From Sphingomonas desiccabilis (GTDB lineage: Bacteria > Pseudomonadota > Alphaproteobacteria > Sphingomonadales > Sphingomonadaceae): 64,000 nucleotides of DNA. The DNA is taken from assembly GCF_004135605.1 (NCBI RefSeq), contig NZ_SDPT01000001.1, positions 248,001 through 312,000 on the forward strand, in the 5' to 3' direction. The notes below the pieces were generated by a model, which saw nothing but the letters and a program-made list of their open reading frames with translations, was not told where the DNA came from and did no database searches. Positions 34,661-43,270 of the stretch are shown one piece after another (within the stretch, counting starts at the first letter, position 1; every line of letters begins with the position of its first letter). A program made the position numbers and the translations under genes.

Positions 34661-35937
34661 GCTTCGGCGACGCCGATCCGCGGCAGCAGCAGGTGCAGGA
34701 TGCCCAGCGCGACCAGATAGGCGCTGCTGGCCCACAAGAAGACCGGCCAGTAGGAGCCGAACGACTCGAGTGCGTGCCCGACATATTGTGCCATGATCAT
34801 GCCCCCGATCGCGCCCGCGGCACCCCCGATGCCCATGACCGACGCCACCGAGCTTCGGGGCACGGTGTCGGATACGACTGCGTACAGGTTCGACGACCAT
34901 CCCTGGTGCGCGGCCGCGGCAAGCCCCAGCACGGCAACCGCGGCCAGCAGGTTGGATGTTCCGGTGGCCGACAGCACCGGCACGACGCACAGCGCGCATG
35001 CGAGAAGCGCGATCTTGCGCGCGGCATTGACGCTGAAGCCGCGCTTCATCAGCGCAGACGAGAGCCACCCGCCGCCGATGCTGCCGGCGTCCGCGAGCAG
35101 GTACACCGCGATCAGGGGCGGGCCGAACGTCTTCAGATCGAGCTGATATTGCTTGGACAGGAAATCGGGCAGCCAGAACAGGAACAGATACCAGACCGGG
35201 TCGGTCAGGAACTTGGCGATGGCGAATGCCCAGGTGGGCCGCTGGACGAACAGCCGACGCCAGGGCACCCGAACCACCGGCTCCGCGGCGGCATCGGCAT
35301 CGATATAGGCCCGTTCGGATTCGCTCACGCGCGGGTGACTGGCGAGGGGGCGGTAGAAGACGAGCCAGGCCAGCAGCCACACGAAGCCGAGCATCCCGGT
35401 CACCAGGAACGCCGCCTCCCAGCCGAAGTAGATCGTCAGCAGCGGGACGACGATCGGCGTGGCGATCGCCCCTACGTTGGCGCCGGCGTTGAGGATGCCT
35501 GCCGCCAGTGCGCGTTCCTGCCTCGGGAACCATTCCGCGACGGTCTTGATCGCGGCGGGGAAGTTGGCCGCCTCGCCGAGGCCCAGGAGAAAGCGGGCGC
35601 CGGAGAAGCCGAACGGCGTCCGCACAAAGGCGTGCAGCATCGCCGCCGAACTCCACAGCCCGATGGCGGCGGCGTAGCCGGCACGCGTGCCGAGACGGTC
35701 GATCAGCGGCCCGCAGGCCAGCAGGCCCAGGCCATAGGCAGCCTGGAACCAGAAGACGATGTTGCCGTAGTCGATCTCGCTCCAGCCGAGCTCCTGCTCC
35801 AGCGTCGGCTTCAGGATGCCGATGATCTGCCGGTCGATATAGTTGATGGTGGTCGCGAAGAACAACAACGCGCAGATGATCCAGCGCACGTTGCCCTTGG
35901 GGCGGATCATCGCCGCCGGTCCGTTCTGCGACCCCAT
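34657..35937 (-). CDS. MFS transporter, anion:cation symporter type (ExuT-like)
   Basis: 426 residues, 12 helices. The N-terminal FFATTINYIDRQIIGILKPT and LLACGPLIDRLGTR, followed by RFLLGLGEAANFPAAIKTVAEWF, are typical of the ACS family that takes up hexuronates, aldonates and related acids. ATG 35937 follows GGGAAGGGCAAG. It is 84 nt downstream of a Gfo/Idh/MocA gene on the same strand. A FadR-type regulator (the family that includes ExuR/UxuR) heads the divergent side of the locus, which supports an acidic-sugar substrate. Confidence 0.9.
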   Translation of the reverse strand: MGSQNGPAAMIRPKGNVRWIICALLFFATTINYIDRQIIGILKPTLEQELGWSEIDYGNIVFWFQAAYGLGLLACGPLIDRLGTRAGYAAAIGLWSSAAMLHAFVRTPFGFSGARFLLGLGEAANFPAAIKTVAEWFPRQERALAAGILNAGANVGAIATPIVVPLLTIYFGWEAAFLVTGMLGFVWLLAWLVFYRPLASHPRVSESERAYIDADAAAEPVVRVPWRRLFVQRPTWAFAIAKFLTDPVWYLFLFWLPDFLSKQYQLDLKTFGPPLIAVYLLADAGSIGGGWLSSALMKRGFSVNAARKIALLACALCVVPVLSATGTSNLLAAVAVLGLAAAAHQGWSSNLYAVVSDTVPRSSVASVMGIGGAAGAIGGMIMAQYVGHALESFGSYWPVFLWASSAYLVALGILHLLLPRIGVAEA

Positions 35938-36021
35938 CTCTTGCCCTTCCCTGTGATCTAAAGGCCCTGCAAGCTTCTGCCGGCAGCCGGAAAACGTCGA
36001 TGCTGTGGAAGGGCCAACCGC

Positions 36022-37179
36022 TTATGCGCTGGTCGCGCGCCGCGCCTTGGCCTGCGCGGTCAGCACCAGCTCGGCCGCCAGGAGCGCGCCTTCCTGGTCC
36101 TGCGCGACCGAGGTACGCTCGACGATGTCGGTGATGAACTGGGGGCCGAAGGGCAGCGGCACCTTCGAACAGTCGAGGTAGCGCGTGCCCTTCTGGTCGG
36201 CGAGGAACAGGTGGTTCCCCCTCGGGCGCCCCTCGATGTCGACGTATTTGCGCAGCTCGATATAGCCCTGGGTCCCCAGGATGAAGAGACGGCCGTCGCC
36301 CCAGGTCGGCAGGCCGTCGGGAGTGAACCAGTCGACACGGACATAGCCGGTGCCGCCGTCCCCGTGCAGCACCATGTCGCCGAAGTCCTGGAACTGCGGG
36401 TATTCGGGATGGGCGAAGTTGCCGATCTGGGATGCGATCACCTCCGCGCGCTTCGATCCGGTCAGGTAGACGAACTGGTCGGCCTGATGGCTGCCGATGT
36501 CGGTCAGGATGCCGCCGTTCCGCTCCGTGTCCCAGAACCACTTCGGGCGGTTCGGCGCCCCCAGCCGGTGGGGGGCGAGGTTCACGGTCTGGATGACGCG
36601 GCCGATCGCACCGTCATGCACCAGTTGCCCCGCCTGCACCGCTGCGGGCACCTCCAGCCGCTCGGAATACATGATCCCGAACTTCCGGCCCGTCTCCTTG
36701 ATCGCGGCGCGCACCTGCGCCAGCTGCTCCAGCGTGACGATCGCGGCCTTGTCGCCGAGATAGTCCTTGCCCGCGCGCATCGCCTTGATGCCCAGCGGCG
36801 CGCGCAGCCCCGGCACCGCGGCGCTGCAGATCAGCTTGATGCGGCGATCCTCGAGGATCTCGTCCTCGGACCGGGCGAGCTTCACCCCGGGGTAGCGTTT
36901 CTGGAAGGTCGCGACCTGTTCCGGCACCGCCGAATAGAAGCTGGTGGGCACGCCGCCGCCGCGGATCATCGCGTCGGTGATGGCATAGATGTGGCCGTGG
37001 TCGAGCCCGATCACCCCGAAGGGGACGCGGTACTTGGCCTCCGGCGCAGGCCGTGCGGGCGCGCCCTCCGTCGGCGCGTCGCCGCGGGCGGCGGACTGGG
37101 CGAGCGCTTCGGCAGCAAGGCCGGACAGGCCCGCGGCAGCGGCCATTCCGAGCAGGGTGCGGCGGTCGGTGTGGGTCAC
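36022..37179 (-). CDS. Gfo/Idh/MocA oxidoreductase, Tat-exported (1)
   Basis: 385 residues. The N-terminus TDRRTLLGMAAAAGLSGLAA is a twin-arginine signal. The nucleotide-binding domain begins with YRVPFGVIGLDHGHIYAI, where the usual GxGxxG is altered to GLDHGH. The active-site lysine motif is degenerate (GKDYLGDKAAI). The C-terminal domain contains GGILTDIGSHQADQFVYLTG, matching the family GGGxxxDxGxH. GTG start with AGGA 6 nt upstream. In this operon the likely job is oxidation or elimination chemistry on a glycoside in the periplasm; the altered cofactor motif hints at a non-dehydrogenase (lyase-like) role. Confidence 0.88.
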   Translation of the reverse strand: MTHTDRRTLLGMAAAAGLSGLAAEALAQSAARGDAPTEGAPARPAPEAKYRVPFGVIGLDHGHIYAITDAMIRGGGVPTSFYSAVPEQVATFQKRYPGVKLARSEDEILEDRRIKLICSAAVPGLRAPLGIKAMRAGKDYLGDKAAIVTLEQLAQVRAAIKETGRKFGIMYSERLEVPAAVQAGQLVHDGAIGRVIQTVNLAPHRLGAPNRPKWFWDTERNGGILTDIGSHQADQFVYLTGSKRAEVIASQIGNFAHPEYPQFQDFGDMVLHGDGGTGYVRVDWFTPDGLPTWGDGRLFILGTQGYIELRKYVDIEGRPRGNHLFLADQKGTRYLDCSKVPLPFGPQFITDIVERTSVAQDQEGALLAAELVLTAQAKARRATSA

Positions 37180-37218
37180 GGCAGGTCCTCGGGCAGAAGG
37201 GAGGGGGGTAGCGAAGGG

Positions 37219-38499
37219 TCAGACGGTAACGAGGTCGGCGGGCCAGGTCATCGCCTGGCCGCGGTCCATCGCCTGTTCGCCGAGCAGCGACGCGACGCTC
37301 GCCTGATAGGCCTGGGCGAGCAGCCCCGGGAGCGGCCTGCCGGCGCGTACGGCCTCCGCGAACCCTTCGAACTGGAGCATCGTCTCGTCATACTCGCCCC
37401 AGCCCAGGGACTCGCCGGGCGTGGTGACGGGCAGTTCCGGAAACCAGGTGGCGCCGCCGATCGGGACCGCGCGCTTCTGCCCGCGGGCCACGTCCTGGCG
37501 CATGCGCTCCAGGGCGAGGACCTTGGGCGGTACCTCCGCATAGATGCGTCCCAGCTCGGGCTCGATCGAGCCCTTGCTGCCCTGGATCTGCTCCTCGCAG
37601 CCGTAGCGCGCGTTGTTGAGCAGCGAGGTGTAGATGAATTTCCGGCCGCCGCTGTATTCGTAGATCAGCGCGACATGGTCGTAGACCTCGCGCCCGTCCT
37701 TCCAGAAGCAGATGCTGCCGGAGCCGATCACGCGGGTGGGCACCGCGTCCAGGAACCAGTTCCCCACCTGAAGCTGATGGGTCGCCAGCTCCGTCATCAG
37801 CCCGGCCGAGCTGTCGCGGTAGAGGCGCCAGTTGATGTGGCGGTCGTCGGCGCCCTCCGGGACCTTGCGGCGCCAGCTGTTGTTGCGATGCCAGCTGGCG
37901 CGGATCTGGGTGATCGTGCCGATCTCGCCGGCCTTCACGCGCTTCAATGCGTTGAGGTAGGTGGGGTGGAACATGCGTTGGTGCCCGATCTGCAGCACCT
38001 TGCCCGCCGACTTCGACTTGGTGACCATCGCCCCGCAATCGGCGATGGTGCGGGCCATCGCCTTTTCGCACCAGACGTGCAGGCCGGCGTCGAAGCTGTC
38101 GATCGTGTGACGCGCGTGGAGATCGAGCGGGGTCGCGATCACCACCGCGTCCAGCCCGCCGGCGTCCAGCATCGCGCGATGATCGGTGAAGGCGGGCACG
38201 CTCGCACCGGCGATCTCGCGACCCTTGGCCAGATTGGGAGCATAGACGTCACAGACGGCGGCCACGGTGCAATTGCGCGTCTTGGCGATGTTGCGCATCA
38301 GCGCGCGGCCGCGATCGCCGGTGCCGATGACGCCGATGCGGACGCGGTCGCCCGCTGTCGTGGGTGCCCTGCCGGTGGGGGCCGCGTTCGCGGCGGCCAC
38401 GGCCCAGGGCGCGGCGCCCGCCACTCCTGCCCCCGCCGTCGCCGCCAGCACCCGGTCCAGGAACGACCGACGCGAAAGATCAAAACTCTGGTCGGTCAT
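37219..38499 (-). CDS. Gfo/Idh/MocA oxidoreductase, Tat-exported (2)
   Basis: 426 residues. Tat signal SRRSFLDRVLAATAGAGVAG near the N-terminus, then the Rossmann motif RIGVIGTGDRGRALM. The catalytic region is GLHVWCEKAMART (EKxxA/P lysine) and the C-terminal region carries GLMTELATHQLQVGNWFL. It probably uses tightly bound NAD(P) in the periplasm, as recently described Gfo/Idh/MocA enzymes of Bacteroides glycan loci do. ATG 38499 overlaps the apbE stop by 4 nt. Confidence 0.9.
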   Translation of the reverse strand: MTDQSFDLSRRSFLDRVLAATAGAGVAGAAPWAVAAANAAPTGRAPTTAGDRVRIGVIGTGDRGRALMRNIAKTRNCTVAAVCDVYAPNLAKGREIAGASVPAFTDHRAMLDAGGLDAVVIATPLDLHARHTIDSFDAGLHVWCEKAMARTIADCGAMVTKSKSAGKVLQIGHQRMFHPTYLNALKRVKAGEIGTITQIRASWHRNNSWRRKVPEGADDRHINWRLYRDSSAGLMTELATHQLQVGNWFLDAVPTRVIGSGSICFWKDGREVYDHVALIYEYSGGRKFIYTSLLNNARYGCEEQIQGSKGSIEPELGRIYAEVPPKVLALERMRQDVARGQKRAVPIGGATWFPELPVTTPGESLGWGEYDETMLQFEGFAEAVRAGRPLPGLLAQAYQASVASLLGEQAMDRGQAMTWPADLVTV

Positions 38500-39341
38500 G
38501 CAGCGAGAATCCTTGCGGGGTTTGGCCGGTGGGTGGGGCCGAGGTCGAAGCGGAAGCGGGACGTCGGCCGTCCGCGCAGAAGCCGTGCAGCTGCCGAGTC
38601 GTCGGCGGCGATCAATGCGGTGCTCATGACCTCCGCCAGCGTGCCGCTCGGCTCCACTGCCACGGCACAGAGCGGGGCGGTAACCGCCGTCCCAGTGTGG
38701 GGGCGGGTGGTCGCGGCGCGCTCGGGTGCGCGGGTGCCGGCACCGACCGTGGCGGATACGGAGAGCGCCTGGTCGACAAGCTCCAGCGTCAGCAATTCCT
38801 GCTCCGGATCGTCCGGATGCGGGATGGCGAAGGGCCAGCCGCCGCCGAGCGGATGCTCGCCCAGCACGGCGACGGAACTCTCGCCCAGCGTGAGCAGCGC
38901 GGAGGCGACACCGGCCTCGCGCAGAACGGCGATGGCGCGGTCCAGCGCGAACCCCTTGCCGAGCCCGCCGAAGTCGAGCGCCACGGGCCGCTCGGCAGCG
39001 ATCCGGCGAGTATGCGCATCCAGGGTGACCATCGCCCAGCTGGCCCCGGTCCGCGTGTCCGCGGCGATGTCGAACAGGCCGTAGGTGTCGGCATTTCCCT
39101 GTGCGGCGGCGAGCACCGCGTCGAACAGCAGATCGTCGTCGAGGACTGCAGCCCGACCGGCCAGCAGCGCTTCGTTCATCGCGGTGGCCGGCGAAGGCCG
39201 GTGGATCGTCAGTGCGTCGTCCACCGCCTCGATCGCGCGGCGGGCGGCCTGCAGCGCATCATCGGCCCTGCCGTCGAAGCGGTGGAGCTCGACCCGCGTG
39301 CCCATGGCGGCGAAGCGCTCGGTGCCGGGGTCGTCCGCCAT
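38496..39341 (-). CDS. apbE: FAD:protein FMN transferase (ApbE)
   Basis: 281 residues. ApbE transfers FMN from FAD to a Ser/Thr of target proteins. The motifs FAAMGTRVELHRF, TYGLFDIAADTR, LDFGGLGKGFALDRA and SALLTLGESSVAVLG (family GGD-like) are all present. No signal peptide or lipobox is visible, whereas typical ApbE is exported, and the chain is about 50 residues shorter than usual. ATG 39341 is 5 nt past the stop of the third Gfo gene. Its place inside a sugar-oxidoreductase operon suggests that a flavinylated electron carrier serves the pathway. Confidence 0.88.
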   Translation of the reverse strand: MADDPGTERFAAMGTRVELHRFDGRADDALQAARRAIEAVDDALTIHRPSPATAMNEALLAGRAAVLDDDLLFDAVLAAAQGNADTYGLFDIAADTRTGASWAMVTLDAHTRRIAAERPVALDFGGLGKGFALDRAIAVLREAGVASALLTLGESSVAVLGEHPLGGGWPFAIPHPDDPEQELLTLELVDQALSVSATVGAGTRAPERAATTRPHTGTAVTAPLCAVAVEPSGTLAEVMSTALIAADDSAAARLLRGRPTSRFRFDLGPTHRPNPARILAA

Positions 39342-39346
39342 CGAGC

Positions 39347-40657
39347 TCAGGCCTTCAGCTCCCAGCCGGGCTGATATTCCACAGCCCAGAGCTTCATCGC
39401 CTCGGCGCTGGAGGGGCGGCCGGTCGCGGGGTCCACGGTGAGCGCCTGGCCCGTGCGATCGGCCATGTTGCCCAGGTGGCAGATGTTGGTGCTGATGTGC
39501 GCTTCCTCGATCGGCGAGTTGAGCGCCTTCGCCTTGCCGCGGATCACGTCGACGAAGTTGCCGGCATGGTAGACGTCGAGCACGCCCTCGCCGACGGTGC
39601 CCGTCGTCTCCGACGTCGCTTCCGCCGTCACGGCCCGCGTCTGCTTGCCGTCGAGGTCGTAAAGTTCGAAGCCGTTGCGATCGACGACCGCCGATCCCTT
39701 GGTGCCCAGCAGCAGGACGCCGCGCCCGCGGCCGTAACGCGGCATCGCATTGCCGCTCTGCCCGTCCCAGCGGATGACCCGGTCGCCCGCATAGGCGAGG
39801 TCGAGCGACATGGTGTCGTACATTTCCCAGTCGTCATTGTTGAAGAACTGGCGCGACCCGCGCGCCACCACCTTGGTCGGATAGGCGAGCCCCATCAGCC
39901 AGCGGGCGACATCGATCTCGTGCATGCCGTTGTTGCAGATCTCGCCGGTGCCGTACTGCCATACCCAGTGCCAGTTGTAGGGCACCAGGTTCGACCGGTA
40001 GGGCGCGCGGGGCCGCGGACCCTGCCAGAGGTCCCAGTCGAGGGACGCCGGCGGCGCGACCTGCCTGCCGTGCCCGATCGGCTTGCGCGCGTTGGCGTAC
40101 CAGGTCTGCGCCTCGTACACATGGCCCAGGTCGCCGGCCCTCACGATCTCGAGCAGCTGGCGGGTTTCCGGGCTCGACCGCTGCTGGTTGCCGATCTGCA
40201 GCGTGCGACCGGTGCGCTTCTGCATCGCGATCATCGCCTCTCCCTCTGCGGGGGCGATGCCGACCGGCTTCTCGCAATAAACGTGATGGCCGGCGTCCAT
40301 GGCGTCGGTGGCGACCTTCACATGCGAGAAGTCGGGCGTCGCGACGGTGACGACATCCACGACCCTGCGGTCGAGCAGGCGGCGGTAATCCCGCTCCGTC
40401 TTGACCGGAACGCCGCGTCCCCCGAATTCGCCAGCGCGCCTGGCGAGGACGGCGCTGTCGCAGTCCGCGATATGGGTGACGGTGACGTTGGGGACTTTGG
40501 TGAAGGCGCTCACATGCGCCTGCCCGCGGCCGTTCACGCCGACGACGGCGACATGGATGCGATCATTCGCACCCTTGATCCGCGCATAGCTGCGCGCCGA
40601 CATCGCCACGCCCACCGTGGCGCCAGCGCCCTTTATCATCGTACGACGATCCAGCAT
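39347..40657 (-). CDS. Gfo/Idh/MocA oxidoreductase, Tat-exported (3)
   Basis: 436 residues. Tat signal with DRRTMIKGAGATVGVAM, then VAVVGVNGRGQAHVSAF as the Rossmann motif. The catalytic lysine is in HHVYCEKPVGIAP. The C-terminal substrate region includes YGTGEICNNGMHEIDVARWL (GxGxxxDxxxH-like with NGMHEID) and a Trp/Tyr-rich insertion, WYANARKPIGHG. ATG 40657 follows GGGGGGAAGCG. It is the second gene of the operon, directly after the DUF1080 protein, which supports oxidation of a glycoside C3 hydroxyl before DUF1080-catalysed cleavage. Confidence 0.9.
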   Translation of the reverse strand: MLDRRTMIKGAGATVGVAMSARSYARIKGANDRIHVAVVGVNGRGQAHVSAFTKVPNVTVTHIADCDSAVLARRAGEFGGRGVPVKTERDYRRLLDRRVVDVVTVATPDFSHVKVATDAMDAGHHVYCEKPVGIAPAEGEAMIAMQKRTGRTLQIGNQQRSSPETRQLLEIVRAGDLGHVYEAQTWYANARKPIGHGRQVAPPASLDWDLWQGPRPRAPYRSNLVPYNWHWVWQYGTGEICNNGMHEIDVARWLMGLAYPTKVVARGSRQFFNNDDWEMYDTMSLDLAYAGDRVIRWDGQSGNAMPRYGRGRGVLLLGTKGSAVVDRNGFELYDLDGKQTRAVTAEATSETTGTVGEGVLDVYHAGNFVDVIRGKAKALNSPIEEAHISTNICHLGNMADRTGQALTVDPATGRPSSAEAMKLWAVEYQPGWELKA

Positions 40658-40673
40658 CGCTTCCCCCCTCGAC

Positions 40674-42101
40674 CTAGAATGGACGGATCTTGATCGAGCG
40701 GAAGTCCACCCGGTCACCATGGTCTTGCAAGACGATCGGGCTCTGCGGCCAGGTGCCGAAGCCCTGCCGGCCGGCGAACTTGCTCAGCGCGACCGCCTGC
40801 TGGAACGCCGGCGATCCGCGCTCGAACTCGACCATCTTGAAGCCGTTCAACCAGTGTTCGACATGGTTGCCGCGCACCACGATGACGGCGCGGTTCCACT
40901 CGCCCGGCGGGTTGATCCGCTTGCCCGGGTTCGGCGGATCCGAGAGATTCTTCGGCGCGATCAGGTCGTAGAGGGCCGCAAGCGTGCGATTGCCGTCGCG
41001 GCCCATCTTGGCATCGGGGTGCCGGGCATCGTCGAGTAGCTGATATTCCAGCCCGAGCGACTCGGTGCCGGGTGCCACGCGGTACTTGATGCCGCTGTTC
41101 GCGCCCGGCGTCAGGCGATAGTCGACCGACAGCTCGAAGTCGCGGAACGGGGCGGCGGTCGCGATGTCGCCGCCACCGCCGGTGACCGACAGGGCGCCGT
41201 CGGCGATCGTCCAGCCCCGGGCCGGGAAGCCGCCGCCCGTGACGCTGCGCCACCCCTTGGTGCTGCGACCGTCCCAGAGCAACGTCCAGCCGGCCTTCCG
41301 TTCGCCCGGGCTCAGCTGGTTGGCGATCCAGCCCTGCTGCTCCAGCCCGGTTTCCGGCAGGGCGTAGCGTGCCGGTGCCTGCGTGATCACGCGGACGTTC
41401 CGGAACCGCGCTTCGGGCCCCTTGCGCGCCTGTTCCTCCGGGATCGCGTGGACCTGGAAGGCGATGAATCCCCGCGCGTCGGCATCATCGACGATGTCGA
41501 CGGCGGGAACGCCGTTGATCCAGGTGCGCAGCCGGGTGCCGATCGCCTCGATCCGGTAGTGGTTCCAGTCGCCCGACCGGAAGGCGGCGCGCGCGGGTTC
41601 GTTGCGGCCGAGCGAGTAGAGCCAGAGACGGCGCTGCTCGTCGTACAAGCCGCCGCTCCACGCCCGTGCCGACGGATCGATTTCCACCTGGTAGCCGTGC
41701 ACCACGCCGTTGCGGTACTCGGGCCGGCTCTGGCCGCGCACCATCACGCCCGAGTTGAGCACCGGATCGGTCTTGGCATCGAACTCCATGATATAGTCGC
41801 CATAGGCGGCATCGGAGACGAGCCAGCTGTTGGTCTTGCCGGGCGCGGCGCGGCCGACCAGCTCGCCGTTGGCGATCGTATAGGTCGCGCTGCCGCCGGT
41901 GCTGTGCCAGCCCTGAAGTCCCTCGCGAGGCGTGATGTCCTGCCAGGGGGCGGCGGTCTGGGCCCGAAGCGGGGCCAGGGGCGGTGCGGAACCGACCAGG
42001 ACGGCCCCCGTCCAGAGGGTGGCCGCCAACATGGCCTTGGTCACCGTGCCGCCGGCTTCGCCAAGGCGTGCAACCGGGTTCCCGCTTCGTCCCGCCATCA
42101 T
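40674..42101 (-). CDS. Tandem DUF1080 (3-keto-glycoside hydrolase-like) protein
   Basis: 475 residues. Signal peptide (about 1-50, ending LRAQTA) and two concanavalin-like DUF1080 domains. The first (about 54-245) has WQDITPREGLQGWHSTGG and NSGVMVRGQSRPEYRNG. The second (about 275-475) has LLWDGRSTKGWRS, NSGIKYRV, and VEHWLNGFKMVEFE ending VDFRSIKIRPF. DUF1080 proteins include enzymes that hydrolyse 3-keto-disaccharides. The start is at one of two adjacent ATGs (42101 or 42098); GGAG lies 3 or 6 nt upstream. First gene of the leftward operon. Confidence 0.88.
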   Translation of the reverse strand: MMAGRSGNPVARLGEAGGTVTKAMLAATLWTGAVLVGSAPPLAPLRAQTAAPWQDITPREGLQGWHSTGGSATYTIANGELVGRAAPGKTNSWLVSDAAYGDYIMEFDAKTDPVLNSGVMVRGQSRPEYRNGVVHGYQVEIDPSARAWSGGLYDEQRRLWLYSLGRNEPARAAFRSGDWNHYRIEAIGTRLRTWINGVPAVDIVDDADARGFIAFQVHAIPEEQARKGPEARFRNVRVITQAPARYALPETGLEQQGWIANQLSPGERKAGWTLLWDGRSTKGWRSVTGGGFPARGWTIADGALSVTGGGGDIATAAPFRDFELSVDYRLTPGANSGIKYRVAPGTESLGLEYQLLDDARHPDAKMGRDGNRTLAALYDLIAPKNLSDPPNPGKRINPPGEWNRAVIVVRGNHVEHWLNGFKMVEFERGSPAFQQAVALSKFAGRQGFGTWPQSPIVLQDHGDRVDFRSIKIRPF

Positions 42102-42267
42102 CTTCTCCCGAGCACGTCGATTGTTGCCGCGTGCCTTGTTCCGATGCGTAAAAGGCTGTCGGGCCACGCGCAATAGGGATGTCAGACATTTCTCAACACT
42201 TGCCTTGCAGAATCGAAGGATCGGGTTGACGTGACGGAGTTTCTTGCGGAGTTCGCGTTGAATTGAC

Positions 42268-42287
42268 CGTGGCGCTGGTGCGCCACG
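42268..42287. promoter_or_regulatory. Palindrome upstream of the FadR-type gene
   Basis: CGTGGCGC-TGGT-GCGCCACG (42268-42287) is a perfect 8-bp inverted repeat 21 nt before the regulator ATG. It may be an operator or an mRNA hairpin; nothing in the sequence decides between them. Confidence 0.4.
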
Positions 42288-42307
42288 TTGGAGGATTGGC
42301 AATCAAC

Positions 42308-43051
42308 ATGTCAGGCAACGGCGGCGGCAAGCTGTATCGCAAGGTCGTGCAGGCCATCATCGCAGACATCACGGCCGGTGTGTTTCCCATCGGCTCGCGC
42401 CTTCCCGCCGAGCGGGATCTGACCGAACGCTTCGGCGTCAGTCGCCCTACGGTCCGCGAGGCGATGATCGCGCTGGAGATGCAGGGGCTGGTCGAGTCGC
42501 GGAAGGGCTCGGGCGTGTTCGTCATGGCCTCCACGACCGATCCGGCAGGGGAGGAATATGACATCGGCGCGTTCGAGATCATCGAAGCGCGTCGCCTCGT
42601 GGAGGGGGAGGTCGCGGCGGTCGCGGCGACCGAGATCAACGACGCCCAGCTGGCGCAACTGCGCGTGCTCGTTGAAGAAATGAGCCAGGAGGACATCGCT
42701 GCGGCGGAGGACGCCGACCGCCGCTTCCATATCGCGATCGCCGAGTCGACGGGAAACGCGGTCATCATTTCGGCCGTGACCGACTTCTGGGACCTGCGCT
42801 TCCGATCGCCGCTGGCCCGAGAGGTGCTGCGCAAGGCGGGCAGCCTGGGCACGCGGGAGCGGCTTGAGGAGCACGGGCGGATCTTGCGCGCGCTGGAAGC
42901 GCGTGATCCCGTAGAGGCGCGACTCGCGATGCGCGATCACCTGTCCCGCGTGATCGACCACCTGCTCCACGTCAACGAGGCCGAGGCGGTGGAGCGGGCG
43001 CGGGCGGAAACGGCACAGCGCCGCCGGGCCTTCGCCCGTCGCGCGGTCTGA
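42308..43051 (+). CDS. FadR-subfamily GntR transcriptional regulator
   Basis: 247 residues. The N-terminal winged helix (about 8-75) has GVFPIGSRLPAERDLTERFG and VSRPTVREAMIALEMQGLVE, then RKGSGVFV. The C-terminal FCD domain (about 95-220) carries candidate metal-binding residues in DADRRFHIAIA and the later RDHLSR histidine. FCD regulators usually sense carboxylates such as hexuronates or gluconate. ATG 42308; GGAGG is 13 nt upstream, a little far. It lies between the DUF1080/Gfo operon and the TonB receptor and probably controls both. Confidence 0.92.
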   Translation: MSGNGGGKLYRKVVQAIIADITAGVFPIGSRLPAERDLTERFGVSRPTVREAMIALEMQGLVESRKGSGVFVMASTTDPAGEEYDIGAFEIIEARRLVEGEVAAVAATEINDAQLAQLRVLVEEMSQEDIAAAEDADRRFHIAIAESTGNAVIISAVTDFWDLRFRSPLAREVLRKAGSLGTRERLEEHGRILRALEARDPVEARLAMRDHLSRVIDHLLHVNEAEAVERARAETAQRRRAFARRAV

Positions 43052-43114
43052 CCCCGTCGCCGGGAATTACTTCTATGGTTCCGCTAACATCTGTCTGACG
43101 CGGCCTCGTGAAGT

Positions 43115-43163
43115 GGCAATACTGTTGTTGCCGTGATGCCGGACCACTTGACGACTATTGTCA
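43115..43163 (+). promoter_or_regulatory. Inverted repeats before the TonB receptor gene
   Basis: GGCAA-N8-TTGCC (43115-43132) and TGAC-N7-GTCA (43149-43163) lie 110-155 nt before the receptor start, the second next to a TTGACG -35-like box. They are candidate sites for the adjacent FadR-type regulator; the evidence is only their position and symmetry. Confidence 0.35.
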
Positions 43164-43270
43164 TACACCTTTCGCAGTGTTACCCGACAGCAAGATAGAT
43201 GCCGTTCAGCGGCACATCACCGCCCACGACGTCCGGCGAGGACAAGGGGCAGGCAAAAGGGAGAGGCGGC

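Noticed and set aside
33446..36541. A single 1031-residue reverse frame that could suggest an MFS fusion
   Set aside because: Only the last 404 residues look like protein; the upstream part is out of frame with the ExuT-like gene. A GTG start overlapping the previous stop explains the second transporter.
36211..39084. A 957-residue forward frame across the Gfo/Idh/MocA genes and apbE
   Set aside because: It crosses three reverse-strand genes with clear motifs and has shadow-type composition.
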